From Thermincola carboxydiphila (lineage in GTDB: Bacteria > Bacillota > Thermincolia > Thermincolales > UBA2595), in NCBI GenBank assembly GCA_016841325.1, contig JAENZJ010000016.1, forward strand, positions 1 to 64,000: 64,000 bases of DNA, read 5' to 3'. Below are positions 8,812 through 17,445 of this stretch, piece by piece (the first letter of the stretch is position 1; each line of letters starts with the position of its first letter). The position numbers and the translations under genes were made by a program. The notes under the pieces were generated by a model. It was not told the origin of the DNA and did not search any database. It saw nothing but the letters and a program-made list of their open reading frames with translations.

Positions 8812-8905
8812 ACAATCCTCCCCGGGTATCCTGGCTTGATCCATCGCAACAGCAGTTTTTTTCGAGCCTTCGCGCTTAAGAGTCTTTCTTTTTTCTAGGT
8901 AGGCT

Positions 8906-9123
8906 CCGGAAATGACCGTGGAATATGGTGAGGTGTTGTACAAGATTATCCTTGCAATGGCGCCGTTTATGAGTCTTTCTGCAAAACACCGGCAACAAGG
9001 CAGGGAGTCCCCGCATGTCCGAACATGGCGAAGGCAACCGGGAAGTTTTGGCCTGCCAAAACGAGAGGCGGCCATCTTTTAAGAAATACCCTACCTCACC
9101 ATGTTAATTACTGTCATTTCCCG
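8906..9123. repeat. Dispersed palindromic repeat, long copy, inside the spoIIIA operon
   Basis: The left end ggaaatgaccgtggaatatg and the inverted right end (9090-9123, ggtgag and ggaaatgac on the other strand) form terminal inverted repeats. The first 85 or so bases match the copy at 34792-34909, including tatggtgag, tgttgtacaagatt and atgagtctt. About 100 further bases, with small internal hairpins, separate that part from the right end. No open reading frame with homology is seen. It resembles a non-autonomous MITE-type or REP-like element. The rest of the spoIIIAE-spoIIIAF gap (8812-8905) holds nothing else I recognise. Confidence 0.75.
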
Positions 9124-9127
9124 GAAC

Positions 9128-10381
9128 CTACCTTAACATCAGGCTGAAATCCCCTGCCCCCACCACTATGGCGATCACAAAAAAGAACATTATTCCAACT
9201 GCTGTCACTGCCGCAAATACGATTGTCAGGCTGTTTCCCATGAGATTCAGGGAGTCGGCAATGAGTTTGTCTCCGACCGGCTGAATAACGGCTGCCGCTA
9301 TTTTGTAAATGAGCATTAATGCAACTATTTTCAGCACCGGAAAAGCACAAATAAAAAAAACGGCCAGGATTCCAATCAGTCCCACAGCATTTTTCAACAG
9401 CAGTGATGTTCCAACAACAGCTTCCAGCGCATCGGAAAAGAGCTTGCCCACCACCGGGACAAAGACCCCGATACCGAATTTTGCTGTCCTCATGGCCACA
9501 CCGTCAGCAACTGAGCCGGCTATCCCCTGGACCATCATAAAACCGAGAAACACTGTAAAAAACAGCCCCAGCAATCCCATGCTCCAGTTTTTCAGCAGAT
9601 CTGCCAGTTTGGAGACATCAACCCTGTCGGTAATTTTATTGGCAAGTCCCAAAATTACCGAAAAAAATATCAGTGGAAATACGATGTTTTTTATCAGTGT
9701 ACTGATAGTACTCAGCACTACCAGGGTAAGGGGGTGGAAGAGTGATGCCGTGGTAATATTCCCCATTGCCGTAAGCAGTGTGATCAATAGCGGGAGCATG
9801 GCATGCATAAATGACACCATATCCTCTATGGCCTGCCGTCCGGTCTGAATAGCTATGGTGAATGAACCCAGCGCCAGGGAAAGGAGGGCCAGAAAGCACA
9901 CTGACCAGGCCAGTTTGCCCACTGTTCCTTTTTCAAATGCCGACTGGACATTCTGGAGAATGGCACAGAGTACGGCAAGTATCAGCAGCTGCCCCAGCAG
10001 CCTGGAATTGGCCACCATTTCCTTAAAAAGATATTTAAACAGTCCGGAGATAATATCTCCCACACCGACACCCAGCTCCCCGCGTGCCAGTTTTGTCAGC
10101 ATTTCCTTAAAGTCCAGCTGGGGCATATATGTGTTTAGATCACGGTTCAGTTCAGCCAGGTGTTTCTCAACAGTTTCCAGGTTCAGTCCGGCCATTTGTT
10201 CCTTCAGTTCTGCTTCTGCACTCACTTCAGATGTCGCGCCGTTCGCTTCAGCCGTGTTGACCGGAGAGGCATTTGCGGCCTGTGCCGGGACTGCAGCCGG
10301 AAAACCAATACACAGTAAAACTGCCAGGCTTAACATGACCGGAATTACAAATCCCCGGAAAGCGGATTTATTTTTCAACAT
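9128..10381 (-). CDS. spoIIIAE: Stage III sporulation protein AE
   Basis: 417 aa multi-pass membrane protein. A cleavable-looking signal peptide (about residues 1-35, ending in PAQAANA), an acidic soluble segment, then about seven or eight hydrophobic helices. Conserved stretches include GLANKITDRVDVSKLADLLK and GMRTAKFGIG-like AMRTAKFGIGVFVPVVGKLF. It is a polytopic core component of the SpoIIIA-SpoIIQ channel. It lies 22 bases after spoIIIAD. The dispersed repeat begins only about 5 bases after its stop codon. Confidence 0.93.
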   Translation of the reverse strand: MLKNKSAFRGFVIPVMLSLAVLLCIGFPAAVPAQAANASPVNTAEANGATSEVSAEAELKEQMAGLNLETVEKHLAELNRDLNTYMPQLDFKEMLTKLARGELGVGVGDIISGLFKYLFKEMVANSRLLGQLLILAVLCAILQNVQSAFEKGTVGKLAWSVCFLALLSLALGSFTIAIQTGRQAIEDMVSFMHAMLPLLITLLTAMGNITTASLFHPLTLVVLSTISTLIKNIVFPLIFFSVILGLANKITDRVDVSKLADLLKNWSMGLLGLFFTVFLGFMMVQGIAGSVADGVAMRTAKFGIGVFVPVVGKLFSDALEAVVGTSLLLKNAVGLIGILAVFFICAFPVLKIVALMLIYKIAAAVIQPVGDKLIADSLNLMGNSLTIVFAAVTAVGIMFFFVIAIVVGAGDFSLMLR

Positions 10382-10403
10382 GTCCCACTCCCTAAGGTAG
10401 CTT

Positions 10404-10790
10404 TCAAGGTATCAGTTTCAGCAGTGAATCAAATACAGCCACAATAACCGGAATAGCCAGGACAATCACAATTACCTTGGCCGCAAACTCTATCTTTGAG
10501 GCTACTGCGCCTTCTCCGGCGTCCCTGCATATCTGGGCCCCGAATTCGGCTATATAAGCTACCCCGATAATTTTCATGATTGTCCCCATGTACAGGACAC
10601 TGACATTTGACCTCTGGGCCAGGTCCTTCATCAGGGTTACCACCGAATTAATTTTCCCCAGCATCATGGAGAAGATAATTACTCCGGTGACAACACTTAA
10701 CTGGATGGCCAGTTCCGGCCGCTGTTGTTTGATTATAACTATAAGGACTGTTACCACCAGACCAAGGCCGACGATTTGCATGATTTCCAA
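10404..10790 (-). CDS. spoIIIAD: Stage III sporulation protein AD
   Basis: 128 aa with four hydrophobic segments; the N-terminal one reads GLGLVVTVLIVIIKQQRPELA. The stretch TIMKIIGVAYIAEFGAQICR is the family signature. It is a small polytopic membrane part of the SpoIIIA complex. Length equals the Bacillus protein within a few residues. It lies 14 bases after spoIIIAC and 22 bases before spoIIIAE, with an SD (gaggtg) in the gap. Confidence 0.93.
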   Translation of the reverse strand: MEIMQIVGLGLVVTVLIVIIKQQRPELAIQLSVVTGVIIFSMMLGKINSVVTLMKDLAQRSNVSVLYMGTIMKIIGVAYIAEFGAQICRDAGEGAVASKIEFAAKVIVIVLAIPVIVAVFDSLLKLIP

Positions 10791-10804
10791 AAGAGATTCA
10801 CCTC

Positions 10805-11002
10805 TTAATAAATTTGAAAAACAGAACGCACTGTCTCAAATAACCCGGCAATCTTGGGAATAACCATTGCCAGGACAACAACGATGCCCAGCAAAAGAGT
10901 TGAAAAGGCAAATTCATCCCTTCCTGCCTGCTTCAAAACAGTATATATCACTGTAATTACAATACTGATTCCGGCTAATTGAAAAATCAGGTCGGTATCC
11001 AT
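10805..11002 (-). CDS. spoIIIAC: Stage III sporulation protein AC
   Basis: 65 aa, two membrane helices (about 7-27 and 33-53) with the conserved hinge TVLKQAGRDEFAF between them. Size and sequence fit SpoIIIAC (68 aa in Bacillus). Start ATG has gggagg upstream. It is placed in the standard order between AB and AD. Confidence 0.93.
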   Translation of the reverse strand: MDTDLIFQLAGISIVITVIYTVLKQAGRDEFAFSTLLLGIVVVLAMVIPKIAGLFETVRSVFQIY

Positions 11003-11026
11003 TTACAGTCCTCCCTTAAAAAGTAC

Positions 11027-11548
11027 TTAATATAAAATCAGGACTAACAGTAATCCCCCCAAAAAACCCAGGTATTTGTAGACAATAGCGTTTTTCTTGG
11101 CTGCAGCTTCAGCCTCGGCGACAGCCAGTCGTATCTGGCTGAGCGCCACTTTAAGGTGTTTGGCCTGGTCTTCCCTGTCTGTTGCCCCCAGGGAAACCCC
11201 AAAACGCCTCAGAATCTGTTGGTCCTTCTGTGACAAAGCAGAGTGTGCAGAAAATTTGGCAACTGCCCTCTCCCAGGCTTCACCTGCAGTCACCCCTTCC
11301 ATCTTTCGCAGTTCTGCTGCAGTACAACTGAATAAGCTGCTAACCTCAGGACTGCAATTGAGGGCCACCTGTTCCATAGCCTCGGGAAGAGGAGTGGCCC
11401 CATATAAGATCTCGGTTTCCAGGAGCTGCAGCCCCTGGCCCAGGGATACCAGCTGCCGAGGCCGTTTCTCATATATCCCTGCCCACGTAAAACCCATTGT
11501 GGCACAAGCGCCAAGGGTCATACATGCACCAATGATTTTTATCACCAC
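11027..11548 (-). CDS. spoIIIAB: Stage III sporulation protein AB
   Basis: 173 aa. An N-terminal hydrophobic helix, a soluble helical domain and a C-terminal membrane anchor (YKYLGFLGGLLLVLILY). The segment RPRQLVSLGQGLQLLETEIL and the stretch KDQQILRRFGVSLGATDREDQ are family features; the fold is related to type II secretion GspF. The gap to spoIIIAA is 33 bases. Confidence 0.92.
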   Translation of the reverse strand: MVIKIIGACMTLGACATMGFTWAGIYEKRPRQLVSLGQGLQLLETEILYGATPLPEAMEQVALNCSPEVSSLFSCTAAELRKMEGVTAGEAWERAVAKFSAHSALSQKDQQILRRFGVSLGATDREDQAKHLKVALSQIRLAVAEAEAAAKKNAIVYKYLGFLGGLLLVLILY

Positions 11549-11581
11549 ACCTCACCTCACTGCTTTAAGGGAAGTCATACT

Positions 11582-12604
11582 TCATAAAAGGGATTTTCCG
11601 GCCCTGCAGTCGATAATGTCCTCTATTGTGCCGACTCCCCTGGACCGCCCCAGGATAATAAGCCTCTCAAAAATGCCCTGTTCCATGATATACCTGAGTA
11701 CCGGCCTCTGGGAAATTTCCTCCCGACCGGCCCCGTGGGCAGTGGTCAATACCTTAATCCCCGCATTTAATGCCTCTTCCAGGGCAGCAGCATCCTCCTG
11801 CCTGCCTATTTCATCAGTTGCAATAATCCGGGGGCCCATAGCCCTGATCAGCATCATCATTCCCTCTGCCTTGGGGCATCCGTCAAGGACATCTGTCCTG
11901 AGCCCTACATCTTTTTGTGGTATCCCGTGAAAACACCCCGCTATCTCAGACCGCTCATCAACAACTCCCACAGGACAGCCGATAAAGTCCAGTTTGGGTA
12001 TCCCTGTGCTCACCTGCCTGACAATATCCCTGAGCAGTGTGGTCTTTCCACACCGTGGAGGTGAAATTATTAACGTATGGCAGAACTCACCGGAAACCGG
12101 GTCAATCAGATACGGTAAAACCCTGTCAGCTGCTCCGGTCACCTCCCTGGCTATCCGGATGTTTAGTCCCGTGATATATTTGACGGTTTTTACTTTGCCG
12201 CGTTCTAAAACCACCTTGCCGGAAATGCCCACCCGGTGACCGCCCCTGATAGTAATAAAACCGTTTTTAAGTTCTTCTTCAAAGGCATATATCGAGGAAC
12301 TGCTGATTAGCTGGACAGTCCTTTTCATATCCTGATCGGTTACCGTGTAGCCAAACTCCGGGACAGTAGTTACCTGTCCCAGTGGGGTCACCAGTGCATC
12401 CTGTTCCGTGAGGCCAACAATGAGGGGTTTTCCCTGCCGCAGGCGGATTTCTTCAATCTGGTTGAGGATATCTCCAGGCAGTTCCACAATTATCTCCCTG
12501 ATCCTATTGGGCAGGACAGGCAGTATATCACGGGAAATCATACATACCATTGACTCCCCGTCTTTTTTGCATTTTTTACCTGGAACAGCGAAACTGTCAG
12601 CCAT
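11582..12604 (-). CDS. spoIIIAA: Stage III sporulation protein AA, ATPase
   Basis: 340 aa. A secretion-type AAA ATPase thought to energise the SpoIIIA channel. Seen: Walker A LIISPPRCGKTTLLRD near residue 180, Walker B RIIATDEIGRQED near 260, and TTAHGAGREE. The N-terminal domain with EEIRLRQGKPL-like sequence (IEEIRLRQGKPLIVG) is typical. The ATG at 12604 has aaggggg upstream; residues 1-20 may be an extension, with an alternative ATG at residue 19. First gene of the operon, behind a candidate sigma-E promoter and the terminator of the preceding gene. Confidence 0.94.
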   Translation of the reverse strand: MADSFAVPGKKCKKDGESMVCMISRDILPVLPNRIREIIVELPGDILNQIEEIRLRQGKPLIVGLTEQDALVTPLGQVTTVPEFGYTVTDQDMKRTVQLISSSSIYAFEEELKNGFITIRGGHRVGISGKVVLERGKVKTVKYITGLNIRIAREVTGAADRVLPYLIDPVSGEFCHTLIISPPRCGKTTLLRDIVRQVSTGIPKLDFIGCPVGVVDERSEIAGCFHGIPQKDVGLRTDVLDGCPKAEGMMMLIRAMGPRIIATDEIGRQEDAAALEEALNAGIKVLTTAHGAGREEISQRPVLRYIMEQGIFERLIILGRSRGVGTIEDIIDCRAGKSLL

Positions 12605-12625
12605 ACTTTGTCCCCCTTCCCTATA

Positions 12626-12655
12626 TAGTTATGGTTGCTGTACAAGTTTTATGAT
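12626..12655 (-). promoter_or_regulatory. Candidate sigma-E promoter of the spoIIIA operon
   Basis: On the minus strand tcataaaa is followed by 13 bases and cataacta, 21 bases before the spoIIIAA ATG. The spacing and the cata core of the -10 fit the mother-cell sigma-E pattern known to drive spoIIIA in Bacillus. The match to the -35 is partial. It lies just after the terminator of the upstream operon, where a promoter is expected. Confidence 0.45.
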
Positions 12656-12668
12656 TAAAAACGGGCGC

Positions 12669-12706
12669 AAAAAAACAGGCCTTCCGGCAAATTCCGCAAA
12701 GCCTGT
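12669..12706 (-). terminator. Terminator after the CD1247-like gene
   Basis: Minus strand: acaggc ... gcctgt stem extended by cgg/ccg, followed by seven T residues. It lies 18 bases after the stop of the CD1247-like gene and separates the aroQ-pepQ-efp unit from spoIIIA. Confidence 0.8.
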
Positions 12707-12723
12707 CAGCATGTTGCTGTCTT

Positions 12724-13185
12724 CTAGATGTCTTCATCAACCCTGCTTACCAGGGGCATTTCCCTGTTACCAGACAAAGGCACTCCCCTGTTATTCCCTC
12801 CCTCGATAAGGTCCTGGTCATTCACATAGACCACCTCATCACAGTTAGGACAGGTAACCTCTATCAGGTCTTCATCATCCACTATATCTGCTTCAAAACA
12901 CACGGTTTCATCACAGTTAGGGCAGACCACCTCTACCATGTCCTCATCAATCACGTCTTCATCACCGTACAGGTCTCCCTCGAGGTCATAGAGGTCTTCA
13001 TCAATACTCTCCACATAATCCTCCAGATCCTCGTGGGCAATTTCAATATCTTCAATTTGTTCTGCCAAATCGTCCAGAATCGAGATTATTCCTGACAGCA
13101 CCTTACCTTCCCTGGATGATTCATTGACATCCAAACCCTTGGACAGTCCCTGAAGGTAAGCTATTTTTTCCTTAGTGTTTTTCAA
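12724..13185 (-). CDS. CD1247-type protein with two CPNCDE zinc-ribbon motifs
   Basis: About 153 aa, very acidic. The N-terminal 40 residues (KEKIAYLQGLSKGLDVNESS) match the CD1247 N-terminal domain of Clostridia. Then comes an acidic helical segment and two copies of a CPNCDE motif (around residues 88 and 112) that together could bind one zinc. The TTG at 13185 has aaggggg 8 bases upstream; the upstream TTG at 13203 lies in that ribosome site. Constant neighbour of efp and spoIIIA in Peptococcaceae. No function is established; a regulatory or spore-related role is inference from position. Confidence 0.75.
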   Translation of the reverse strand: MKNTKEKIAYLQGLSKGLDVNESSREGKVLSGIISILDDLAEQIEDIEIAHEDLEDYVESIDEDLYDLEGDLYGDEDVIDEDMVEVVCPNCDETVCFEADIVDDEDLIEVTCPNCDEVVYVNDQDLIEGGNNRGVPLSGNREMPLVSRVDEDI

Positions 13186-13258
13186 GAGATAAACCCCCTT
13201 CAAAAAGTCTTATTGACTTACTTAGTATAACTTTTTTTGGGGGAATTTAAACAAAATT

Positions 13259-13816
13259 TCACACCCTCTTGATATAATTGCCGGTGCGGGTATCAATCAA
13301 CAGGACATCGCCAACCTCTACAAAGAAGGGGACCTGTACAACTGCTCCGGTTTCCAGTGTCGCCGGCTTGGAACCGCCGGAAGCTGTGTCCCCCTTAATG
13401 CCCGGGTCAGTAGCAGTAACCTCGAGTTCCACCTGATTGGGAAGGTCGACACCGATAACACTGCCCTGGTACATGAGGACACTCACGTTTGTGTTTTCCT
13501 TCAGGTATTTGGTAGCATCCGCGAGTTGTTCCCTGCTGATGCTGATCTGGTCATAACTCTGGTTATCCATGAAATTGTAGGCATCCCCGTCATTGTACAG
13601 ATACTGCATCTCCCTGCGGTCCAAATGCGCCCGGGGCATTTTCTCCCCGGCATTAAATGTCTTTTCCACAACAGCCCCTGTTTTGACATTTTTCAGTTTG
13701 GAGCGCACAAAAGCAGATCCCTTGCCTGGTTTAACGTGCTGGAAATCAACTACGGTAAATACCTCTCCATCAAGTTCAATGGTTACTCCGGTTTTAAAAT
13801 CATTGGTAGAAATCAT
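13259..13816 (-). CDS. efp: Translation elongation factor P
   Basis: 185 aa, the standard length, with the three beta-barrel domains of EF-P. It relieves ribosome stalling at polyproline. Seen: [20 protein letters not shown] at the start, the loop [17 protein letters not shown] whose lysine is the modification site in other bacteria, and the C-terminal [20 protein letters not shown]. It lies 74 bases downstream of the pepQ-like gene, a frequent pairing (aroQ-pepQ-efp) in Firmicutes. Confidence 0.96.
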   Translation of the reverse strand: MISTNDFKTGVTIELDGEVFTVVDFQHVKPGKGSAFVRSKLKNVKTGAVVEKTFNAGEKMPRAHLDRREMQYLYNDGDAYNFMDNQSYDQISISREQLADATKYLKENTNVSVLMYQGSVIGVDLPNQVELEVTATDPGIKGDTASGGSKPATLETGAVVQVPFFVEVGDVLLIDTRTGNYIKRV

Positions 13817-13890
13817 GTCCTAGTCCAGACCTCCTCAGTAATTTGTATGTATTATTCCCATTGAGTGCTGCCTGCACAGCTGTAAGGCAA

Positions 13891-14958
13891 TTACAATATA
13901 ATAAGTTCTCTGGGGGACCGGGAAAGTATCTCACATCCGCTGCCAGTCACCAGTACCAGGTCTTCAATTCTGACACCGCCCCAATTGCTCAGGTAGATAC
14001 CCGGTTCCACCGTCATTGCCATTCCCTGCCGGACAACAGTGTCATCCCTGGGAGCAAAAGCGGGCTTTTCATGTATTTCCAGTCCCACACTATGGCCCAG
14101 CCCATGTCCAAAGTTGGCGCCATATCCGTTTACTGTGATAAAATCGCGTGCCACCAGGTCTACCTGAGAGCACTTGACATCCGGCTTAACAGCCTCCAGG
14201 GCAAGTTTTTGTGCCGTCAGGACAATATCATAAACCTTTTGCTGGTCCGCATCCGGCTTACCCAGGACAACAGTCCTGGTCATATCAGCATGATATCCGG
14301 CAAAGACTGCTCCAAAGTCCAGGATAACAAGTTCACCTGCTGCCAGTTCCTTATCTGTTGCCACACCATGCGGCAGCGCCGCCCGCGGTCCTGAAGCCAC
14401 AATAATATCAAAAGCAGACTTTTGGGCACCCTGTTTCTTCATATAATATTCGATTTCCAGCGCTATTTCCGACTCCCTGACACCGGGCCGGATAAAGTCG
14501 AGTATATAATCAAAGGCCTGGTCTGTAATTGAGGCAGCTTTTCTCAAGTCCTCAATCTCCTGCTCATCTTTTATCTGGCGTATTTTTTCCACAGCCTGGA
14601 AAAGGGAAATCAGTTCCACACCGGGAATTTTCTCTTTATAACCGGCATACTGACTATAGGTAAGGTTATCTCCTTCAAAGCCTACCCTGTTCAGTCCGAG
14701 GCTGGTTATCTGGTCTGCCAGGGCTTCTTCAACCACGGTACGCGGTTTAATTATGTGAAAACCCTCTGTTTCCTGCTGTGCCTGCTCCAGATATCTAAAG
14801 TCTGTAATAAAATAATTGTCAGACAAAGTGAAAAGAAGAATTGCATTTGTCCCTGTAAAACCGCTCAGGTACTGCCAATTTTCCTGCTTTGTGACAAACA
14901 GTCCGTCAAGCCGGTTTTCCTGCATTATTTTACGAAGTGCTTCTATCCTGTGTTTCAT
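13891..14958 (-). CDS. Xaa-Pro aminopeptidase / dipeptidase (M24 family)
   Basis: 355 aa. N-terminal creatinase-like domain (1-125) and a pita-bread metallopeptidase domain. Metal ligands are visible: Asp in [14 protein letters not shown] (two), His in [14 protein letters not shown], Glu in MTVEPGIYL and Glu in [11 protein letters not shown]. It removes proline-linked N-terminal residues from peptides in the cytoplasm. Its ATG overlaps the aroQ stop codon by 4 bases (ATGA). Confidence 0.93.
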   Translation of the reverse strand: MKHRIEALRKIMQENRLDGLFVTKQENWQYLSGFTGTNAILLFTLSDNYFITDFRYLEQAQQETEGFHIIKPRTVVEEALADQITSLGLNRVGFEGDNLTYSQYAGYKEKIPGVELISLFQAVEKIRQIKDEQEIEDLRKAASITDQAFDYILDFIRPGVRESEIALEIEYYMKKQGAQKSAFDIIVASGPRAALPHGVATDKELAAGELVILDFGAVFAGYHADMTRTVVLGKPDADQQKVYDIVLTAQKLALEAVKPDVKCSQVDLVARDFITVNGYGANFGHGLGHSVGLEIHEKPAFAPRDDTVVRQGMAMTVEPGIYLSNWGGVRIEDLVLVTGSGCEILSRSPRELIIL

Positions 14959-15401
14959 TTTCGTACCTCATTAGCCAACGCTCTCAGGCCAAGTAAATAG
15001 CTATGGGCACCAAAACCCGATACCTGACCCAAACACACCGGGGCAATCACTGATTTACTCCTGAACTCTTCACGGGAATGAATGTTGGACAAATGTACCT
15101 CAACACATGGAATGCCAACTGCGGCGACAGCGTCACGAATGGCATAGCTGTAATGGGTAAAGGCTCCTGGGTTGATAAGGATTCCGTCTGTACCCGAAAC
15201 AGACCCGTGAATCCTGTCAATAAGCGCACCCTCGTGATTGGACTGGAAAAACTCCAGATCCAGCCCCAATTCCTTTGCAAGAACTGCCAGCTTACCATTA
15301 ATATCATCCAGGGTATGTGAACCGTAAATATCCGGCTCCCTCATCCCCAGCAGATTCAGGTTGGGTCCGTTAATCACGAGCACTTTAGGCAAAATTATCA
15401 C
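14955..15401 (-). CDS. aroQ: Type II 3-dehydroquinate dehydratase
   Basis: 148 aa, the normal type II size. It turns 3-dehydroquinate into 3-dehydroshikimate in the shikimate pathway. Seen: [19 protein letters not shown] with the catalytic Tyr, [12 protein letters not shown], and the [16 protein letters not shown] loop. It is first in an apparent operon aroQ-pepQ-efp-CD1247. The other shikimate genes lie at 25.0-27.9 kb (aroB, aroK, aroC) and 39.8 kb (aroE). Confidence 0.96.
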   Translation of the reverse strand: MIILPKVLVINGPNLNLLGMREPDIYGSHTLDDINGKLAVLAKELGLDLEFFQSNHEGALIDRIHGSVSGTDGILINPGAFTHYSYAIRDAVAAVGIPCVEVHLSNIHSREEFRSKSVIAPVCLGQVSGFGAHSYLLGLRALANEVRK

Positions 15402-15495
15402 TCCAGACTAAAATCTTCCACTATGAAATTTTAACATAATTTCTTTATTTTGAATAGTATTTATTTGATTTGTTCTGCTGCCTGCCCACACCGGC

Positions 15496-16839
15496 TTATG
15501 ACCCGCTGATCATCATCTTTGAGATTCTGATGGTAGGCGAGCCTTTGGCACCGAAAAAGGTCAGGTCAGAGCCAACCTCCTCGACTTCATTAAGGAGATC
15601 CAGAATATTCCCGGCAATGGCTACTCCCCTTACCGGCTTTGTGAATTTACCGTTCTCAATCCAAATGCCGGACGCACCTACAGAAAAGTCGCCGGAAATT
15701 GGATTAGCTGTATGCATCCCCATTACGTCTGTAACATAAAGTCCGCTGGTAATATCCTTTATCATGTCATCAGGGTCTGTGATACCCGGTTCAATATAGA
15801 AGTTTGTGGTCCCCACCTCAGGAGTGCTTTTGAAGGAATTTCTGATACCGTTTCCCGTTGACCATACCTTGTCTTTAGCAGCTGTGTAAGTATTGTGCAG
15901 ATAACCCCTGAGCTCCCCGTTCCGGATGAGGACAGTTTTCCCCGTCGGCACACCTTCTCCGTCGAAAGGCGAAGAAGCAATACCCCCAGGCATTGAACCA
16001 TGGTCTGTTATGGTAATCTTATCAGACGAAACCTTCTGTCCCACCTTACCGGCAAACAGGGATTTCCCTTTCTGTGCTGCCTCTGCAGACAGCGCCGGAG
16101 CAATGATTCCCAGGAAACTGGTCCCAATATAGGGGTCAAACACAATGACAGCCTTCTGAGTATTAATTGATTTGGCTCCCAGCTTGCGGACTGCCTTCTG
16201 TGCAGCTTCCTGCCCGATCTTTTCAGGGTCCAGGTCATTGAATTTCAAGCCTATTTTAAGGGCAAACCCCGTCTGGCTATCACCGTCTTCTTCGGCAACC
16301 AGGTCTGCATAGCAGCCGCAGTACGCGCCCTGGTAAGATGTCATAATTCCCAGTGAATTGGCCAGGATAACCTCATATTCGGCATCAAAATATGAGGAGC
16401 GTTCGGTTATGGTAATACGTTTATCAAAACCTGCAGCAGATTTTTCTATTCTCCTGGCAATATCTATTTTCTCATCAACAGAAACCTGTTGTATCCGGGG
16501 ATCAAAGAGGTCCAGTTCATTATACGGCCCTCCCGGGCCTGGCATGATATTGAATTCGTCAGGGCTGGTTTTCTCAGAATTAGCCAGGGCCTGGCGTACA
16601 ATTTCATCAATTGCCGTATCTCCCAGGTCAGATGTAAAAGCAAAACCGATCCGTCCGCCACGGAATACCCTAAGCCCAAGGCCACGGTCCTCGGCAAGCT
16701 TCAATGTCTCCACAAAACCTTCCCTGACATCAATGCTAAGGTCTTTGGACTTAATTAAATAAGCTTCTGAGTGGCTGGCACCCAACCCCTGGGCCATGTC
16801 CACCACCTGCTTTGCCAGTTGGGCAAAACTGCTCACCAT
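15496..16839 (-). CDS. tldE: TldE/PmbA-type metalloprotease subunit
   Basis: 447 aa TldE/PmbA family protein. TldD and TldE form a heterodimer that degrades or matures small peptides; TldE lacks the HExxxH zinc motif, and I see none here. Conserved stretches include AYCGCYADLVAEEDG, VVFDPYIGTSFLG-like (VIVFDPYIGTSFLGIIAPA) and GVAIAGNI near the end. The zinc-bearing partner is at 23528-24955. The assigned ATG lies 12 bases from ggag, so a nearby alternative start within a few codons is possible. Confidence 0.9.
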   Translation of the reverse strand: MVSSFAQLAKQVVDMAQGLGASHSEAYLIKSKDLSIDVREGFVETLKLAEDRGLGLRVFRGGRIGFAFTSDLGDTAIDEIVRQALANSEKTSPDEFNIMPGPGGPYNELDLFDPRIQQVSVDEKIDIARRIEKSAAGFDKRITITERSSYFDAEYEVILANSLGIMTSYQGAYCGCYADLVAEEDGDSQTGFALKIGLKFNDLDPEKIGQEAAQKAVRKLGAKSINTQKAVIVFDPYIGTSFLGIIAPALSAEAAQKGKSLFAGKVGQKVSSDKITITDHGSMPGGIASSPFDGEGVPTGKTVLIRNGELRGYLHNTYTAAKDKVWSTGNGIRNSFKSTPEVGTTNFYIEPGITDPDDMIKDITSGLYVTDVMGMHTANPISGDFSVGASGIWIENGKFTKPVRGVAIAGNILDLLNEVEEVGSDLTFFGAKGSPTIRISKMMISGS

Positions 16840-16910
16840 AAAGAATCACTGCTCCTTTCACCCTCTCTAAAGTAGTATAATTCAATGGAAGTAAGAATAT
16901 TCCTGCATCA

Positions 16911-16970
16911 GGAGCTGTCGCAAATGACCTGAAGCGGAATATGGTGTGCTGTTGTACCGTTTTTCCGCAC
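16911..16970. repeat. Half copy of the dispersed palindromic repeat
   Basis: The sequence caaatgacc, aatatggtg, gctgttgtaccg and tttttc.gca aligns with the reverse complement of 34860-34920. The inner half and the opposite arm are missing or too diverged to see. It lies upstream of the TldE gene, in the 274-base gap 16840-17113 before the divergent AhpD-like gene; the rest of that gap is AT-rich with no recognised feature. Confidence 0.6.
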
Positions 16971-17113
16971 TGAGTGCCGTAGAAATCTATCCTTACGATG
17001 CCTATTGAAGCAGTAACATTATTCTTTTAAATTAAAAAGGGGAATATTAGGACTATCGCGAATAATAAGTACAACCAAATTAAACATTAAATTTTAGAAA
17101 AGGAGTGAGTGTC

Positions 17114-17410
17114 TTGGAATTGCTGCCTTTTATTGCGGCCATTGAAGACAGGGATGAAAAGTTTTTCGAACTAATGAAGGGTCTGCAGGAGCTGGTATTC
17201 TCGGAAAGCTCCCTTGACATCAGGACCAAACTCATGATTTCACTGGCTGTGGATGCCGCAGTTGGAGCCGACAAGGGTGTGGAGTCGATTTCAAACACCC
17301 TGCGCGGTATGGGTGTCAGTGATGAACAGATTGCCGAAGTACTCAGGATCACATACTTTGCCAAGGCGAACTCTATACTGGGAACCTCAATGGCTGCATT
17401 TAAAAAATAA
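17114..17410 (+). CDS. AhpD-like / carboxymuconolactone decarboxylase-family small protein lacking the CxxC
   Basis: 98 aa, all-helical, with the pattern TKLMISLAVDAAVGADKGVESI and MGVSDEQIAEVLRIT that aligns with the CMD/AhpD core. In active family members this helix carries CxxCxxxH; here the positions are Ala, Gly and Ser, so peroxidase or thiol chemistry is unlikely. The TTG at 17114 is chosen because aaaaggag lies 8 bases upstream. It is one of few plus-strand genes and ends in a hairpin shared with the convergent neighbour. Role unknown. Confidence 0.7.
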   Translation: MELLPFIAAIEDRDEKFFELMKGLQELVFSESSLDIRTKLMISLAVDAAVGADKGVESISNTLRGMGVSDEQIAEVLRITYFAKANSILGTSMAAFKK

Positions 17411-17445
17411 GAGGGCTGAACTACAGCCCTCTTATTTTTTCTTCC
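17409..17445. terminator. Bidirectional terminator between convergent genes
   Basis: aagagggctg / cagccctctt stem with a 5-base loop and a T run on both strands. It overlaps the last codons of both the plus-strand AhpD-like gene and the minus-strand gene that ends at 17421. Confidence 0.85.

Noticed and set aside
8812-9075. An 88-codon N-terminal extension of SpoIIIAF
   Set aside because: The extension runs through a dispersed palindromic repeat, has no ribosome site at its start, and the family N-terminus begins at 8811 after ggggagg.
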